From positions 35,010 to 99,009 of the forward strand of contig QANT01001121.1 of NCBI GenBank assembly GCA_003254885.1: a stretch of DNA of 64,000 nucleotides, in the 5' to 3' direction. The position numbers and the translations under genes are program-made. The first letter of the stretch is position 1; each line of letters starts with the position of its first letter. Positions 13,709-26,390 of the stretch are shown piece by piece. This DNA is from Purshia tridentata (lineage: Eukaryota; Streptophyta; Magnoliopsida; Rosales; Rosaceae). The notes beneath the pieces were generated by a model. The model did no database searches and was not told the origin of the DNA. It was given only the letters and a program-made list of their open reading frames with translations.

Positions 13709-13990
13709 TCATTTCTTGGCGAAGAGGCCACCAAAGCCACCCTTCTTCTTGGACGGCACTTCCACCGAGTTCTTTCGGCCGCTGGTGGTGCCACCACTCT
13801 TTTCATCAACCTTCTTGAGTATTGGGTCAGTCTCAAGCAGCTGGTCCTCCTTTGCCATCCCTCCAATAATCCAATCAAGCAAACCCTTCTCTTCTTTGCT
13901 TCCTCCTGCTCCCTTGGCCGCCGTCGCCGCGTAAACTCTGCTGTTTACTCTGACCATTGCCGGAGCAAACACCATTGTCAAAGAAGCCAT
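13709..13990 (-). CDS. TSP9: Thylakoid soluble phosphoprotein of 9 kDa
   Basis: Small basic protein of the thylakoid surface that is phosphorylated in light and associates with LHCII and the photosystems. It is linked to light harvesting and state transitions. Single exon, 93 residues, reverse strand. A short N-terminal transit region ends near the [10 protein letters not shown] stretch. The family core follows: [28 protein letters not shown], a Ser/Thr/Lys stretch with possible phosphorylation sites (SGGTTSGRK), and the C-terminal [14 protein letters not shown]. Compared with spinach TSP9 from memory, all blocks are present. ATG 13990 is the only reasonable start. Confidence 0.9.
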   Translation of the reverse strand: MASLTMVFAPAMVRVNSRVYAATAAKGAGGSKEEKGLLDWIIGGMAKEDQLLETDPILKKVDEKSGGTTSGRKNSVEVPSKKKGGFGGLFAKK

Positions 13991-15699
13991 TTGAGCTTGT
14001 ACAGGAAAATGGTACTACTATGGAACTTGGAATTCTTTGGTGTGAAAAAATAAGAGGAGGGAGGTTGGGTGAGTACGATAATATATCCCACTGGCTGTTG
14101 GTGAGTTAACGTGAGCCGTTGGATGGGGTTTGCATCATGATTTACTGATTTAGATTTGAAAGGAAGTGTTTCTAGCACGAGCTCTCCACAAGTGTCTTAT
14201 CCTCATTCCTTTGATTTTCTGTTGGTGTTGGTTTAAACTTTAATTGTACAAGGAGGAGAAAAACATTTTGTGAGATGATGCATGGCTCATCCTTAGTGGA
14301 ATGGCTGTGAATAAGGCACGTGGCAGCACCATAACCGGTTGCACTTAGTGGAGACCGGAGGTTTGGAAGATGGGCCGAGTGGAGTGGGATTGGGCCCAAC
14401 TTACTGGTACAAATTTGATAGCAAACTATAAGAACAGGCCTCCAAATGGAAGCATCTCGATCAATACAATCAAAGAACAAGAAGAGATTTAAATTTTCTC
14501 TGAACATATTTAAATTTATTTATTTAATACATAGTTTAGAGGATGAGTCCAGCTCAATACACGTAATATATATATATCTTGTTCTCCCCATGGGTGTTTG
14601 GCATTTGACTCGGATTTTACCATAAGCAAGTATTTACTAAACTTGCACTGCAACATATATATAAAACGTGACATATATATGGACAAGTATTCAAGTATTC
14701 AACCAAAAAAAATCTTGGGTTGGTTGGTGTCAATTGCCTTAAGAAAGGAGAAAAAGTGGCAGTTTTGTTCTCCATTTCTTCTATCCAAAGTTTTCCTCTT
14801 CTCGTTCACAACTTTCCAATCCAAAGAGAGTCAGTTAAGTTTCCTCTCAATATGTCTCAGCTGCTTGTTGTTGGCTCACATTTTTTAGAAGTGTCTCCTT
14901 CCTGCAGATCTTGAGCAATTGAACCCATTTTCTCATATCGGGTAAACCATCTCTACCTACCCTCTTTCTTTTCCTCCCTCAGAGTATATCTGGGCTCGCA
15001 AGAATGCTAAGGAAATTAACCAATGTGCATGCATGGTTTGAGATTCATTTCGATATATAAATAATTATAAGTTAGTTGGTATTACTTTTATAGGAAAGTA
15101 CGTACAGATCCTTACAACTATGTACATACACTATTCTTAATTTTTTGTAAATACTAATGCATCCAATTATCTTTGTTCCTTATAATCCAAATTAATTAAC
15201 AGACTAGTGTGTATAAGTGAGACATATATACTTCATGTAAATTAAAGAGTTGAAAAAAAGTCTACCAAAAAAAAAAGGAGCTGGAAAAAAGTTGAGAAAA
15301 TAGTTAATTATATATAATAAAGGCATTGCTTATAAGCTGCCATAGACCACAAATAAGAGTTAAACCCTTACCTATACTTTTGCTTATTTATCACTGTATG
15401 TCCATAAGTAAATATCTTCCAAGCACCTACTTACAAGAATATAAACGCCGTTAAAAAAAACAAAACAAAACCCATAAATGTTTGCAATGTTTTCGTGTAC
15501 ATACCTCCACGTACACAGTTTCCTATCAACTCGGCAGCGACTTGCATGCCCCAAAATTCCCAACAACTCCTCCTACAACTTTCTCATAATTATGTCACCC
15601 TTTATATACATCCCAACACCTTTCTGTCTTAGTAGTCGATCCACCATTTAAACCCACCACTTAAATTAGTTTCTGCATACCACAACACCAAGCTCTCAC
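13991..15699. other. Intergenic DNA between TSP9 and CYP86A
   Basis: Divergent promoter space for TSP9 (reverse) and the P450 gene (forward). Short AT repeats near 14566-14576. Only chance frames; no transposon domains seen. Confidence 0.5.
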
Positions 15700-17462
15700 A
15701 TGGAGACCCTTCCTCTTCTCTTTACCGTAGCTGCTGCTATATCGGTATATCTGTTTTGGTTCTACCTCTTGGCCCGAAAGCTAACCGGACCAAACGTGTG
15801 GCCGGTGGTCGGCAGCCTTCCGCTTCTCTTCGCAAACCGGAGCCAAATCCACGACTGGATAACGAGTAACCTTCGCGCCACGGGAGGTTCCGCCACGTAC
15901 CAAACTTGCACACTCGCTCTCCCTTTTTTGGCTCGGAAGCAAGGGTTGTTTACGGTCACCTGTAACCCCAAGAACATAGAGCATATTCTACGAACCCGGT
16001 TCGACAATTATCCCAAGGGGCCCACGTGGCAGACCGCTTTTCACGACCTTTTGGGGGAGGGGATATTCAATAGCGACGGAGAGACGTGGCTGATACAGAG
16101 GAAAACGGCGGCGTTGGAGTTCACAACTCGGACTCTGAGACAGGCCATGGCTCGGTGGGTGAACCGGACCATAAGGAACCGGCTGTGGTGCATTTTGGAC
16201 AAGGCTGCCAGAGATCACACTGCGGTGGACTTGCAGGACTTGTTGCTTCGCTTGACTTTCGACAATATTTGCGGACTCACATTCGGTAATGTTACAATTT
16301 AAAGAAAAAACGTTATTTATTACATTCAAATGATTCTATACTATATAGCTTTATAAACACGTGTAACATATTCACGTAGTATTATAAATTGTTTTCAAAT
16401 TACAATACATATAGAATAATCTTTCTCAATTTAGATGAATTAACAAATTGTTGAAAATTCTAAATTAATTTTTCCAATATAACAGGTAAAGATCCGGAAA
16501 CGCTGTCACCCGAATTACCCGACAACCCGTTTTCCAAGGCGTTCGACACCGCCACCGAAGCCACTCTCCAACGCCTTCTCTACCCGGCATTCCTATGGAA
16601 ACTCCAGAACATCTTCGGCCTCGGAACCGAGCGACAGCTAAGGAAGAGCCTCCAAGTCGTCGAGAACTACATGAACGAAGCCATCGTCGCACGGAAGGAA
16701 TCTCCGTCCGACGACTTGATCTCTCGCTTCATGAACAAGCGCGACGTCGACGGCAACCCCTTTCCGAGCTCCGTCCTCCAACGCATCGCCCTCAACTTCG
16801 TCCTCGCCGGCCGCGACACGTCGTCGGTGGCTCTCAGCTGGTTCTTCTGGCTCGTCATGCACAATCCCCACATTGAGGACAAGATCGTCAGCGAGATCAC
16901 GACGGTCCTGAGCGGGACACGTGGCAAAGATCAACGGCTATGGGTCGAAGAGCCGTTGGTTTTCGACGAGGCAGATAAGTTGGTTTACTTAAAAGCCGCG
17001 CTGGCCGAAACGCTGCGTTTGTACCCGTCCGTACCGGAGGACTTTAAGTATGTTGTAAACGACGACGTTTTGCCTGATGGGACTTTCGTACCGGCTGGCT
17101 CGACGGTTACATATTCGATATACTCAGTGGGGAGAATGAAGACTATCTGGGGAGAGGACTGCATGGAGTTTAAGCCGGAACGGTGGCTGTCGGCCGACAG
17201 TGCCCGGTTCGAACCGCCCAAAGACAGTTATAAATTCGTGGCGTTCAATGCTGGACCGAGGACTTGTTTGGGGAAGGACTTGGCTTACCTGCAAATGAAG
17301 TCAGTGGCGTCGGCCGTGCTGCTGCGTTACCGGCTGTCTCCGGTTCCCGGTTACCGGGCGGAGCAGAAGATGTCTCTCACGCTGTTCATGAAGAATGGGC
17401 TCCGGGTGTATTTGGAGCCACGTAAGCTTGGTGGGCCGGATCAGGTCGCCAGCTCAGCATAG
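15700..17462 (+). CDS. CYP86A: Cytochrome P450 of the CYP86A type, fatty-acid omega-hydroxylase
   Basis: ER-membrane P450 that omega-hydroxylates C12-C18 fatty acids for cutin or suberin monomers. Two exons, 15700-16285 and 16486-17462, give 520 residues, a normal family length. An N-terminal membrane anchor covers residues ~5-27. CYP86-specific blocks are visible: [38 protein letters not shown]. The I-helix oxygen-binding motif is AGRDTSS, the K-helix reads ETLR, and the heme loop is [12 protein letters not shown] with the axial Cys at residue 456. The split Gly codon at the junction keeps the frame ([13 protein letters not shown]). Exon 2 is markedly more GC-rich than its surroundings. The subfamily call rests on these blocks; the exact member (A7/A8-like) is open. 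Confidence 0.93.
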
Positions 17463-18407
17463 GGGAGGGGTATTTTCGTTATTGAGTGAAAAGGTTAAGA
17501 AGCTGTCTCTTTCATGATCAGATCAACTGTGTCTATGACTCTATATATATAATTAAGTTATTTAATTTGTTTTAATTTGCTTTTGTATACGTTTTCAGTT
17601 GTACGTGGTATGTTGGGTGGGAAAGTGGGTTCAATTGGAGTATAGGTTGCTCATCTAAATGTCTTTGTCATGTTAATATATTCCATATCGGTTGATATGG
17701 GTTTTCATTTACTTATCAATAAAATTAAATGCATACTCTTAATCATATTCTTATGTATGGAACTGTTGTTTTCCAAATTATGATTGTAATTCTTGATTAG
17801 TAGTTTAGATTTACTTTCAAAAAATATTATTTCTATACATTTAGGATGGTTAATATTAATTTACAATGAGATGTAATTGTAGGTGTTGGTCCAATATATA
17901 AAACAGGGTCGATTCACCAGTCAATTCTCTTATTAAAATGGCTCACTTAATCTGAAATATACTCCAGCAGCAACTAATTGGGTGATGATATTGGATGATA
18001 GATAGAGGAATGGAGCCCAAGAACTTAAAAAATATACATTAGTGAAAAAATACATACACTATAATTGCTAACTAACCACAAATTTGAACTGTTAAAGTAT
18101 TAAATTTACAGAGGCTGTGTTGGTGTCATTTTTCTATGTATTCATTCTTCCTTAAAATGGTATGAGAATGCAACCAATTTATCGAACTGCAAATGCATGC
18201 CAGAAGAATTAGCGCGCACTTCACTCTTCCAACTTTGAGCTTCCTGCTCCAAGTCAAAATCTGTAAACAATTCTTCAAGTCCAAGAACTTCAGTAAAGTG
18301 ATGCTGCCTTCCTTCCAAATTGAATTTCTTGGCAGTTCTTTTACTTCTTTTGTCTCAGTTTGGGATTGAAGTGCCGCGTGGTTATCAAAGACCACATTAT
18401 CTATGAA
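17463..18407. other. Intergenic DNA, convergent flanks of CYP86A and PHT4;1
   Basis: Contains both 3'UTRs. No further gene supported. Confidence 0.5.
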
Positions 18408-21400
18408 TCAATCTATGATCTTCTCACCGGTTGAGAAAAGATTCCAGACAACAGTTCCAACAAGATAAAGGCCTACTGAAACTTTGAATACGTCATCCCA
18501 AGAACCTGGGAATTGTCAATGTGGAGAGGGAGGAAAATTAAAATCAGATTGTTGCTTAATGATTACATGTGTCCTCGCTAGGCCAAATTAGGGCCAATTT
18601 GATTTCCGCTTATGCCTGCAATGAAAACTAGCTAGCAAGGAACTGTTCCCAACTTTGAGTCAAAGTTTCTATATCCAGCTACAATACTTTGGCTTAGTTA
18701 TCAGAATTCATTAATGAGGAACATTAAGTGTGTGTGTGTGTGTGTGAAATGTGATTGTTCCATATAATTATGTAATGGCTTACTAGCAACTAAAAGTTGT
18801 AATACATGAACACTAACCATGTTGCAAGATGTAACCAGTCGATGCTGTTCCAAACACACCTGCCAGAACTCCAGCTGTATTGGACAGACCAAGCAATACT
18901 CCCTGAGAAACAATTCGAACAAGATAAATTAGAACCCTTTTTTTCTCCTACTTTCCACTCTACCGTATAATACCATTCGAATTCTTCTATAGAAAACAAG
19001 TGATTTTGATCCCATGGTAATTCTGATTACGCAGAAGAAATTAGCATATGCAAGCCATGTAAAAGGGTAAAACTGATACTAACAGAATATCGTGGAGCAA
19101 TATCTTGATGGTTTGAATATAGACCAGACTGTGAGAATGCATCGGTTCCCTATACAAGCAAACCGAATACAAAATAGTTAGGAAAATGATAGCAAATTAG
19201 AGAATGAACAACAAACATATTTGAAAATGTACAAGCTTTGGAAAGGAGAAGGAACAAAGATATTAAGTTTTCTCTTTCGATCTACAGTCAGAATCAGACC
19301 TGGCTGCAAGCCATACACAGGACAGCCATTGCAGGAGAATTGACATGGCTCAACTGAGTTAGGAAGAAAGCAGGGCCAAGAAACCCAATTGTTTGCATAA
19401 TCTACAGGGGACAGCATAGATTAGGTTAGAAAACCCAATTGTTTAACAAATTGGCAAAAAAAAATATTTTTAAATGCAATACGCAAACCAAGCTTTGGTT
19501 TTCTGTCTACATGACAGGATGTCAATTAGCAAATAGAGAGGGGATAATGCATAAACACGTTAAGAATCAGCCATATGTTAAGTTCAAGCCAGAACTAGCC
19601 AGTTAGACCACTGCTGATAAATATATTTTACCCCCAAAAAGATATGATTCCTATCTTGGAAAATTGTTCTCAAATAAAACTGATTAGAAAAAAAAATAAA
19701 AAGATTATATATAACATTAATGAATTAATAATACCTTACGAACCCTTGTCACAGATAAACCCTTGCTCACAAGTGTGTCTGCAATCCACCCTCCAAGATT
19801 TGCAGAAAATGCCATTGTAAGCCAGGGCAAAACACAGAAAAGCCCTGATTCTGTAAGATTGAACTTCAGCACCTAATAGTGGGATTAATTATAAAATCAG
19901 TATTCAACATGCAATTTCATGTTTGTCTGCACACTTTGCATCTAACGCAGTGATAAGCATAAAACTACTGCTTGGTACCATCAATTTGAGAAGCCACAAA
20001 AAAATCCTTTTAATACTTGAAAAAGAAGGATACAGCCTCAAATTACAGTCAATAAACAATGCAAGAGAGGAAACTTACTTGGTTATAGTATGTTGGCATC
20101 CATGTAAGAAGAATAAATGTTCCCCAATTGTGACAGAAGTGAGACACTATCAGGGCCCAAACAGGTGCTTTGGATAAAATTAATCCCCAAGGAATCTCTT
20201 TAACAGGTTCCTTGGAAACACTGCTGGCAAGAATTAGCTTCTTCTCTGCGGGTCGCAGCTCAGGATCGTCAACAGGTGAACTGTATGCCTACAGAAACAT
20301 CCCCCCAAAAGCAATTAAAGATAATATAAATACACTAGTCAATAAAAATTTGACTGATAATTTGATATCAGTAAATTTTAGTCTTTAGATGGACAGTTAG
20401 TGAATAAAACAAATAATCAGACATAAAATGTGAACTCCTAAATTAGGTTGCAAAAGTAACATATTTCTAGAAAAGCCATACTAATTCAATAAGGGTAGTA
20501 AAGTTGTATCACCTTGCTTAGCCATACAGCAAACCAGACCGTCCCCAGAGAACCAAAGGAGTAAAAGACTGAAGGCCATCCAAACTGATGTATTAAAAAT
20601 GGTGAAAAGGCCAAGCCAGTGACTGATCCAAGGTACATCCCACTGTAAACCAGTGCCAAAGATCTACTTCTCTCTGCTACAGGAATCCACTTTGACAGAA
20701 TATTATTCATGGCAGGCATAGCAACACCCTGCACATTCAGTGAGAAGCCACAATTAAGATTAAATCCCTTTTCCTTTGGAGGCCTGTTAAGATTGCCCTA
20801 TTGTCCCAAGTACATAGGGGACAACAAAAATTGAAAGAAAAAATTAGGCATCAGCAATCTATTCCCTACAATCTTAATCATAAATTTAGAATTCCAACCT
20901 CACCAATCCCCATGAAAGCACGAACAACAAGTAGGAAAGGCAGTCCAATTTTAGCAGCAACAGGAGTGAGAATAGTAGCAACAGACCACCAAATGACTCC
21001 AAATGCCAGGACCTGCTTCCCGCCTACCGTATCTGCCCATATGCCACCAGCAATCTGCCACTCACAATGTAAATCTCATAGGTTATGAAAATTTCACTTT
21101 GGATGGACCAGAAGGAAAATGTGTCACAGTGTCAATGTGACACATGCAATACATTAATAATGTTACAAAATGGAAAAATGAAATGGATAAACAAAAATGA
21201 AACGACTGGGAATTAGTATTAAACTCACATATAAGTTAAATTAAGAGGCTATATAAGTTCACAAATGTAGTGTAATTATTAGGAGAAGTGCATGTAATAA
21301 CCTGAGTGAGGAGGTAGCCCCAGAAAAACGAAGACTGTATCAAACCCACAGTTCCTGGGTTCCAGTTGTACTCTGCTGACATGGGAAGTATGGCAATGCT

Positions 21401-22090
21401 CATGTTTACCTGCCACACATAATTAATCTCTTCAAAGTTACTAGACTAAAAACTAAGCTCTAAACGCTACATGGGTTATTCAAACAATTTGACATGTTAT
21501 GATGTTAAATTATAGTAATGAGAATGTTATTCTACATAAATTAAGTTACAATTGACTCTTCTTCTTTTTTTCTTTTTTTTTTCTCAATTGAAGCATAAGG
21601 AAAGTACTTCTTAAATGCCTTGACCATGACCATGTTCCATGCAAAGCTTCAAGCTTACTCTGTCCATGTTGCAGAGGAGGAAAGCAGAAAAGCACAGAAT
21701 CACAATGACCCATCGTTTCGGGAACTGTTCCAACCACGAAGCCTCAGGCTCAGCCACAGACTCCTCCAATTCCAAACCCTCCTTCCCGGTCGCCACCACA
21801 TGACTCAATCCCTCCTCGAACTTCGCCGATTCCGATATCTCGTAAGCCTCCGACTTAACATCCGCGAACACTTTCCCGCCTCTCCTCTCACCACCACCAC
21901 CACCAGAGACGTCCCTACCCGAAACTCGAACGACGCAGCAGTGTTCCCGATTTTGAATCCGCACGCGAAACCGAAACGGGCTCTGTGGTCTGAAATCGCA
22001 GCCGAAACCAAAACTTCTCTTGGGCGCCGAAATATCGGGCGGGACGTTTGGCTTGGGAGAGAAGGAGTAAAGAAGAGCTCTGGCGTTCAT
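18408..22090 (-). CDS. PHT4;1: Plastid sodium-dependent phosphate transporter (anion transporter 1)
   Basis: Major-facilitator phosphate transporter of the SLC17/PHT4 type, located in the thylakoid membrane in Arabidopsis. Ten exons on the reverse strand: 21659-22090, 21302-21409, 20899-21054, 20513-20728, 20079-20288, 19735-19872, 19300-19401, 19084-19149, 18818-18902, 18408-18505. Total 536 residues, with frame kept at every junction. A plastid-type N-terminus of ~115 residues precedes the first membrane helix ([22 protein letters not shown]). The second exon opens with NMSIAILPM, and SLC17 features follow: [28 protein letters not shown] and [16 protein letters not shown]. From memory the Arabidopsis ortholog (At2g29650) occupies the same relative position, between JOSL and a C2H2 gene. 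Very secure. Confidence 0.96.
18728..18746. repeat. (TG)n microsatellite in a PHT4;1 intron
   Basis: About nine TG units between the last two coding exons of PHT4;1. Confidence 0.8.
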
Positions 22091-22228
22091 GGTGGTGTTG
22101 AGAGCATGAAACGGAGTAGTTCTCAGTGTTCAGAGCTTCGCAGTGGGAGAGAGTACAAGGTTGGGTAAGGTTTCGGAGAGACAATTTGGAATTGGAGGGA
22201 TATTTATGTGCACTGGTTACAGTTTGGA

Positions 22229-22234
22229 CACGTG
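22229..22234. promoter_or_regulatory. G-box in PHT4;1 promoter
   Basis: Palindromic CACGTG (in ACACGTGGCA), about 140 bases upstream of the PHT4;1 start codon. G-boxes bind bHLH/bZIP light-response factors. A light-responsive role is reasonable for a thylakoid transporter but is inferred. Confidence 0.4.
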
Positions 22235-25200
22235 GCAGTTGCATGGAATGGATTGGATTGTCAATGTAAGGGTAAGAGGACGACAGTTTTTCCAGGATGC
22301 TGGGTGATTTAACTGAAAACCGAATCCGTTTAAGTATATTATTTAAAACCTTTTCTCAATTTGGTCAACAAAAAAAAGCCCTTTTCTCAATAACGCCTAT
22401 GGGGAGAAATTGGGCTGGGCTATTCCAAATTTCCAATTGAAATTGTATGGGATTTTGGATCCAAAAAAAAGAGGTATGAACTTGGGTATTTCTGTTTCAA
22501 ACTTTTTTTGACCCGGATTATGTTTCAAACTAAACTTCCAAATATAATCCCAATTAAAAAGGTTGGCTTATATTTCAACTTTTAATTGCAGTGTCCATCA
22601 TTCGTAATTGGTCGAGATTAGAGTTTAATATTAGGATTCGAACCCTCCCCTGTCTTTTATAATATAAAAAATAAAAAATAAATATCCTATTAATCTTTAT
22701 GTCTAAAATAATGTCATTTTCATATTTAAAAGTTAAGTGTTTTGAGATTAGAGTTTAATATTAGGATTCAAATTAGGATTTCTATTAGAAATATTATATG
22801 CAAGTTTAAAATGATGCAACTTTAAATAAAAATATAAGAACAACATCAAAAAACTTCATCAAAATTCAAATTCGATCATTTTTAATATGTACGTCTTGAC
22901 TTTTGAGTTCGAACTTGGACAATATCCCTCAAGTAGTATAAAAACAAATAAATCACCTTTCTCTATAAGGGCATTAGCATATGTATGGATGGCATAAATA
23001 TAATGACACCACAAGCGGTCCAATCCTTAGTTTTAGTTCCATTTCATGAATGATTTCGTTTTGAAAAATATTTTGCTGTGTCCCTCTTCTAGAACAACAA
23101 ATTATTATTATTATTTTTGTTGGCCGGTACTAGAAAAAAAAAAATTATAACTCTTGGAATTAATGAAGTACTGAACCAACACGGTGGGTCACCGAGCCAT
23201 CATGCCTTGCCCAACAAAATGCCCAAACTGCTTCTGTGTCCACAGTTAAAAGATTCTGAGAGTTGTTTATTAGACAAGTAAGGGCAATAATGACTAAGGC
23301 TTTGTATAATAGAACCAAACGCTTTGTAGGTCAGCCATCAATTTATTAGTCAGAACAAATGGCCCTCTGGCTGCAAGCCAACCAGTTTTCACCCCCTTAT
23401 CGCTGTTAATTGCCCTGGGCAACTACCATCTATATAATTTTGTCAATTAGTTTTATGTTTAATGCTCTAATCTTTATATAGTATTAGAGTATAGAACTCA
23501 CATACTTGGTCACACACTTCATATCACCCCATATCAGTTATTCATATATTTAAATATTTAACTTAAGTCACAGACTCACAGTATAATATCTTGTAGAAAC
23601 TAAAAACTTATTGCTACAGATTCATTTAACTTTGGACAAAAGACTTGTGTGTTTTGACCCACCACAACCACCTAATACCAACAAAACAAAGATTATAAGG
23701 ATCGGAAAATTTGGTAATGTCATGATCCTCAATTTTACAACTCCGTGCCTCCACAGTGAAAATATAAGTGTGTCCATCAAGTTGGGTCACCAAGTGATAC
23801 TCCATATTAATTAATTAAGCACCAAAGCTAGCTCCTAATTAAAGATAAAGAATCTCTCAGTCTCTCATATGGCTGGAGGATAAGATAGTTTATAGCATAC
23901 CATGATTAACATTATGCCCAAACTGCCCTTTCCAAGTGACAAGGAGTGAGCTAGAAAGTAGAATGATGCATCATCTCTCTACCCACTAATCTAAAACAAT
24001 GTCGGCAGCTTTCTCTTATGCTGGTGACAGGGGCAAAGGAGAAAAAAATTCATGTTGTCACATATGAAAAGCTTTACAAAAAGAGAAAGGCAACAGAGTT
24101 GCTTTTACTTGTTTCTTTTTTTCCTCTTTTATTTATTTATTTATTTCTTCCCCTTTGGCTTGGTCTTTACTTCATATTTTAAGTCAACAATCTGGTCAAA
24201 GTCAATCAAACACAATTATTAACCTGCTGCCCTGATAAAAAAGTAAAAGTGATTAGGTACATATTTTCAGCAAGGGGAGAAAAAAAACACCCAATTAAGA
24301 TTTAGGTTTTTAAGATTCAACATTCAAACGACATATATAAAACGCATGTTACATTTTTTATTTTCCCAAACTACCCTTGAGAATTCACAAATTAGTACGG
24401 TAGATTTTGTGATTTCCTATTAAGGTAAGATCATTTGGTTAAATTGTGTACGATCATTACCTCATATTTTAACATAGAAGTGGTGTGAAGTGTTGTGCAT
24501 CAGGTGACATAGTTTAATGAAAGGAGATTTCAGCATAATATTTTTCGTCTGCTAATAAAGATAGGATCATTTTGGCCCACCAAGAAAGGAAGCTAGTACT
24601 CGACTTATTAAGGCCACATTAAATTATTTATGGGCCGGAGCCCCACATTGAAATAATTATGCCGTCCGGACATATTGGTAATATTTCGTGCCAAATTGTC
24701 AATATATCACGAGATAAGCGTTGAAAAATAATATATGTATCTTTTCTTTTTAAAAAACAATATAACAAATACATGTATCTGGTATTTGCCTATTTGGTAT
24801 CAAATCAGGACTAAATTGAATATTTATATTATATATGGGTATAATATCAAGTTATGTTATTTATCTAGAATTAATATAGTAAAGGGTTACCATCAAACTA
24901 GAAAATAATCTCTAGGGGTTTAAAACTTCATTAATAGACTCGCAACAATAAGTGTTTCTTATTTGTTGTCTCTGTATATTACAAAGGAAAAAAGAAGAAG
25001 CACATTATGCATCAAAATTAATGCAATTTTGGGGAGAACCTAAACAATCTTTGATAACATAGATGCAGATATTGATTCCTGAAAACCAAAAAAGATCACT
25101 GAGAAAAAAAAAGGTGAATCGCAGGCATATGTCTCCAAAATGCATGGCCACTAGCTATAGAATCGATTCGATGAAGCACTGAAACCAACTCTATCCCCTC

Positions 25201-26390
25201 GAAGTTGGCTTCACACTTTTAAAATTAATTTGGTCTCGTGCATGTACTCTTGGGGATCCTTCTAAAATATATAATTCATTTTAAATAAGTGGAGTTTTGT
25301 CTTTGCCATTAACATTATTATTTTTAAATTTACTCAATGAAACCTGCAATTAGACAAAAATCATGTGTCATTTGTTATATCTTTCATGGAAAAACTAGAA
25401 TAAAATTGAAGTGGTCAGCAACAGCTATAGGAGCAGGCTTTGGATTCTCTGATTGAGTTTGAGAGAAATGGCAATGCATGCATGCATGTTCAACTCATTT
25501 ATTTAGTTTTTAAATAATTTATTAGATAAATAAATAAATAATAAATTCCACATTGTTGGTTTTATATGATTCAAAGATTGTTAATGAAATGGGTTTGAAC
25601 TTGAACTTGAATTCTTATATTCTTTAATTTCCAAGGAGATATATATATATATATTAATAAACCAACATGTACGTACATAATCCGCTTAAGAAATATCACA
25701 TGCTAATCTCTGCTGCCCTCAATTGTTTGTCAAGGATTTGGATTTGTCAATCGTTGACACGCTTAATTAATTTTAATTTGTACTTGTAGTAAAATATACA
25801 AGTGCCTAAAGTGACACAATTATCACTACTTTGCATATATTTCAGTATTGTCAAGTAAAGTAATGTCCTTCCCTTAATTTCCAAGCAAATTATGGGTTTT
25901 AATTATATTTAACGAAGAGCACAAGACTTAGACTAACTACAAAGGCTTTTCATCCAATCTAAAAGTAAAAAATATATTTATGTATCATATTATATTTTGT
26001 ATACGGTATTTATATATATTTATGCAACCCGATATTTGTCATAATTTCGGCAAGTATCCATATGATCTCATAATGAGAATAATAATAGTAGCCAGAGAGG
26101 CATAGAGGAGAGGGGCAGACAGAGAGATACCAATATACCATGAAGTTGCGTTCCACCTACTCTTTCTCTCTTTTACTTTTATTCTTCTTCTTCCATTGAT
26201 CCCATTGTCCCACCCACGTACTCCCCTCTACGTGATTCAGCTTTCATCTCTTCCTTCCTTAATTTCCTCTTCTCCTTCCATCATTACCATTTCTCTCTCA
26301 TCATTTCCACATGCAATCACTTGGTCTCCTCCATCCCTATCTACCCAATTAAGCTCCCTAGCTACCTACTTTCACTTCCTACACTCTCTA
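22235..26390. other. 4.2 kb gene-free stretch before the C2H2 gene
   Basis: AT-rich DNA with no recognisable coding sequence. It contains a 26-base direct repeat (22614-22639 and 22744-22769), TTTA repeats near 24128 and AT repeats near 25640. A phrase at 22633 resembles a tRNA B-box but no tRNA fold surrounds it. A 14-codon uORF (26311-26352) lies just upstream of the C2H2 start if transcription begins before it. Confidence 0.5.

Noticed and set aside
22633-22648. tRNA B-box-like phrase GGATTCGAACCC
   Set aside because: No A-box or cloverleaf can be formed around it.
26196-26390. Upstream in-frame extension of the C2H2 protein
   Set aside because: Starts at a non-ATG codon and reads a CT-rich leader; the first ATG at 26391 is the better start.
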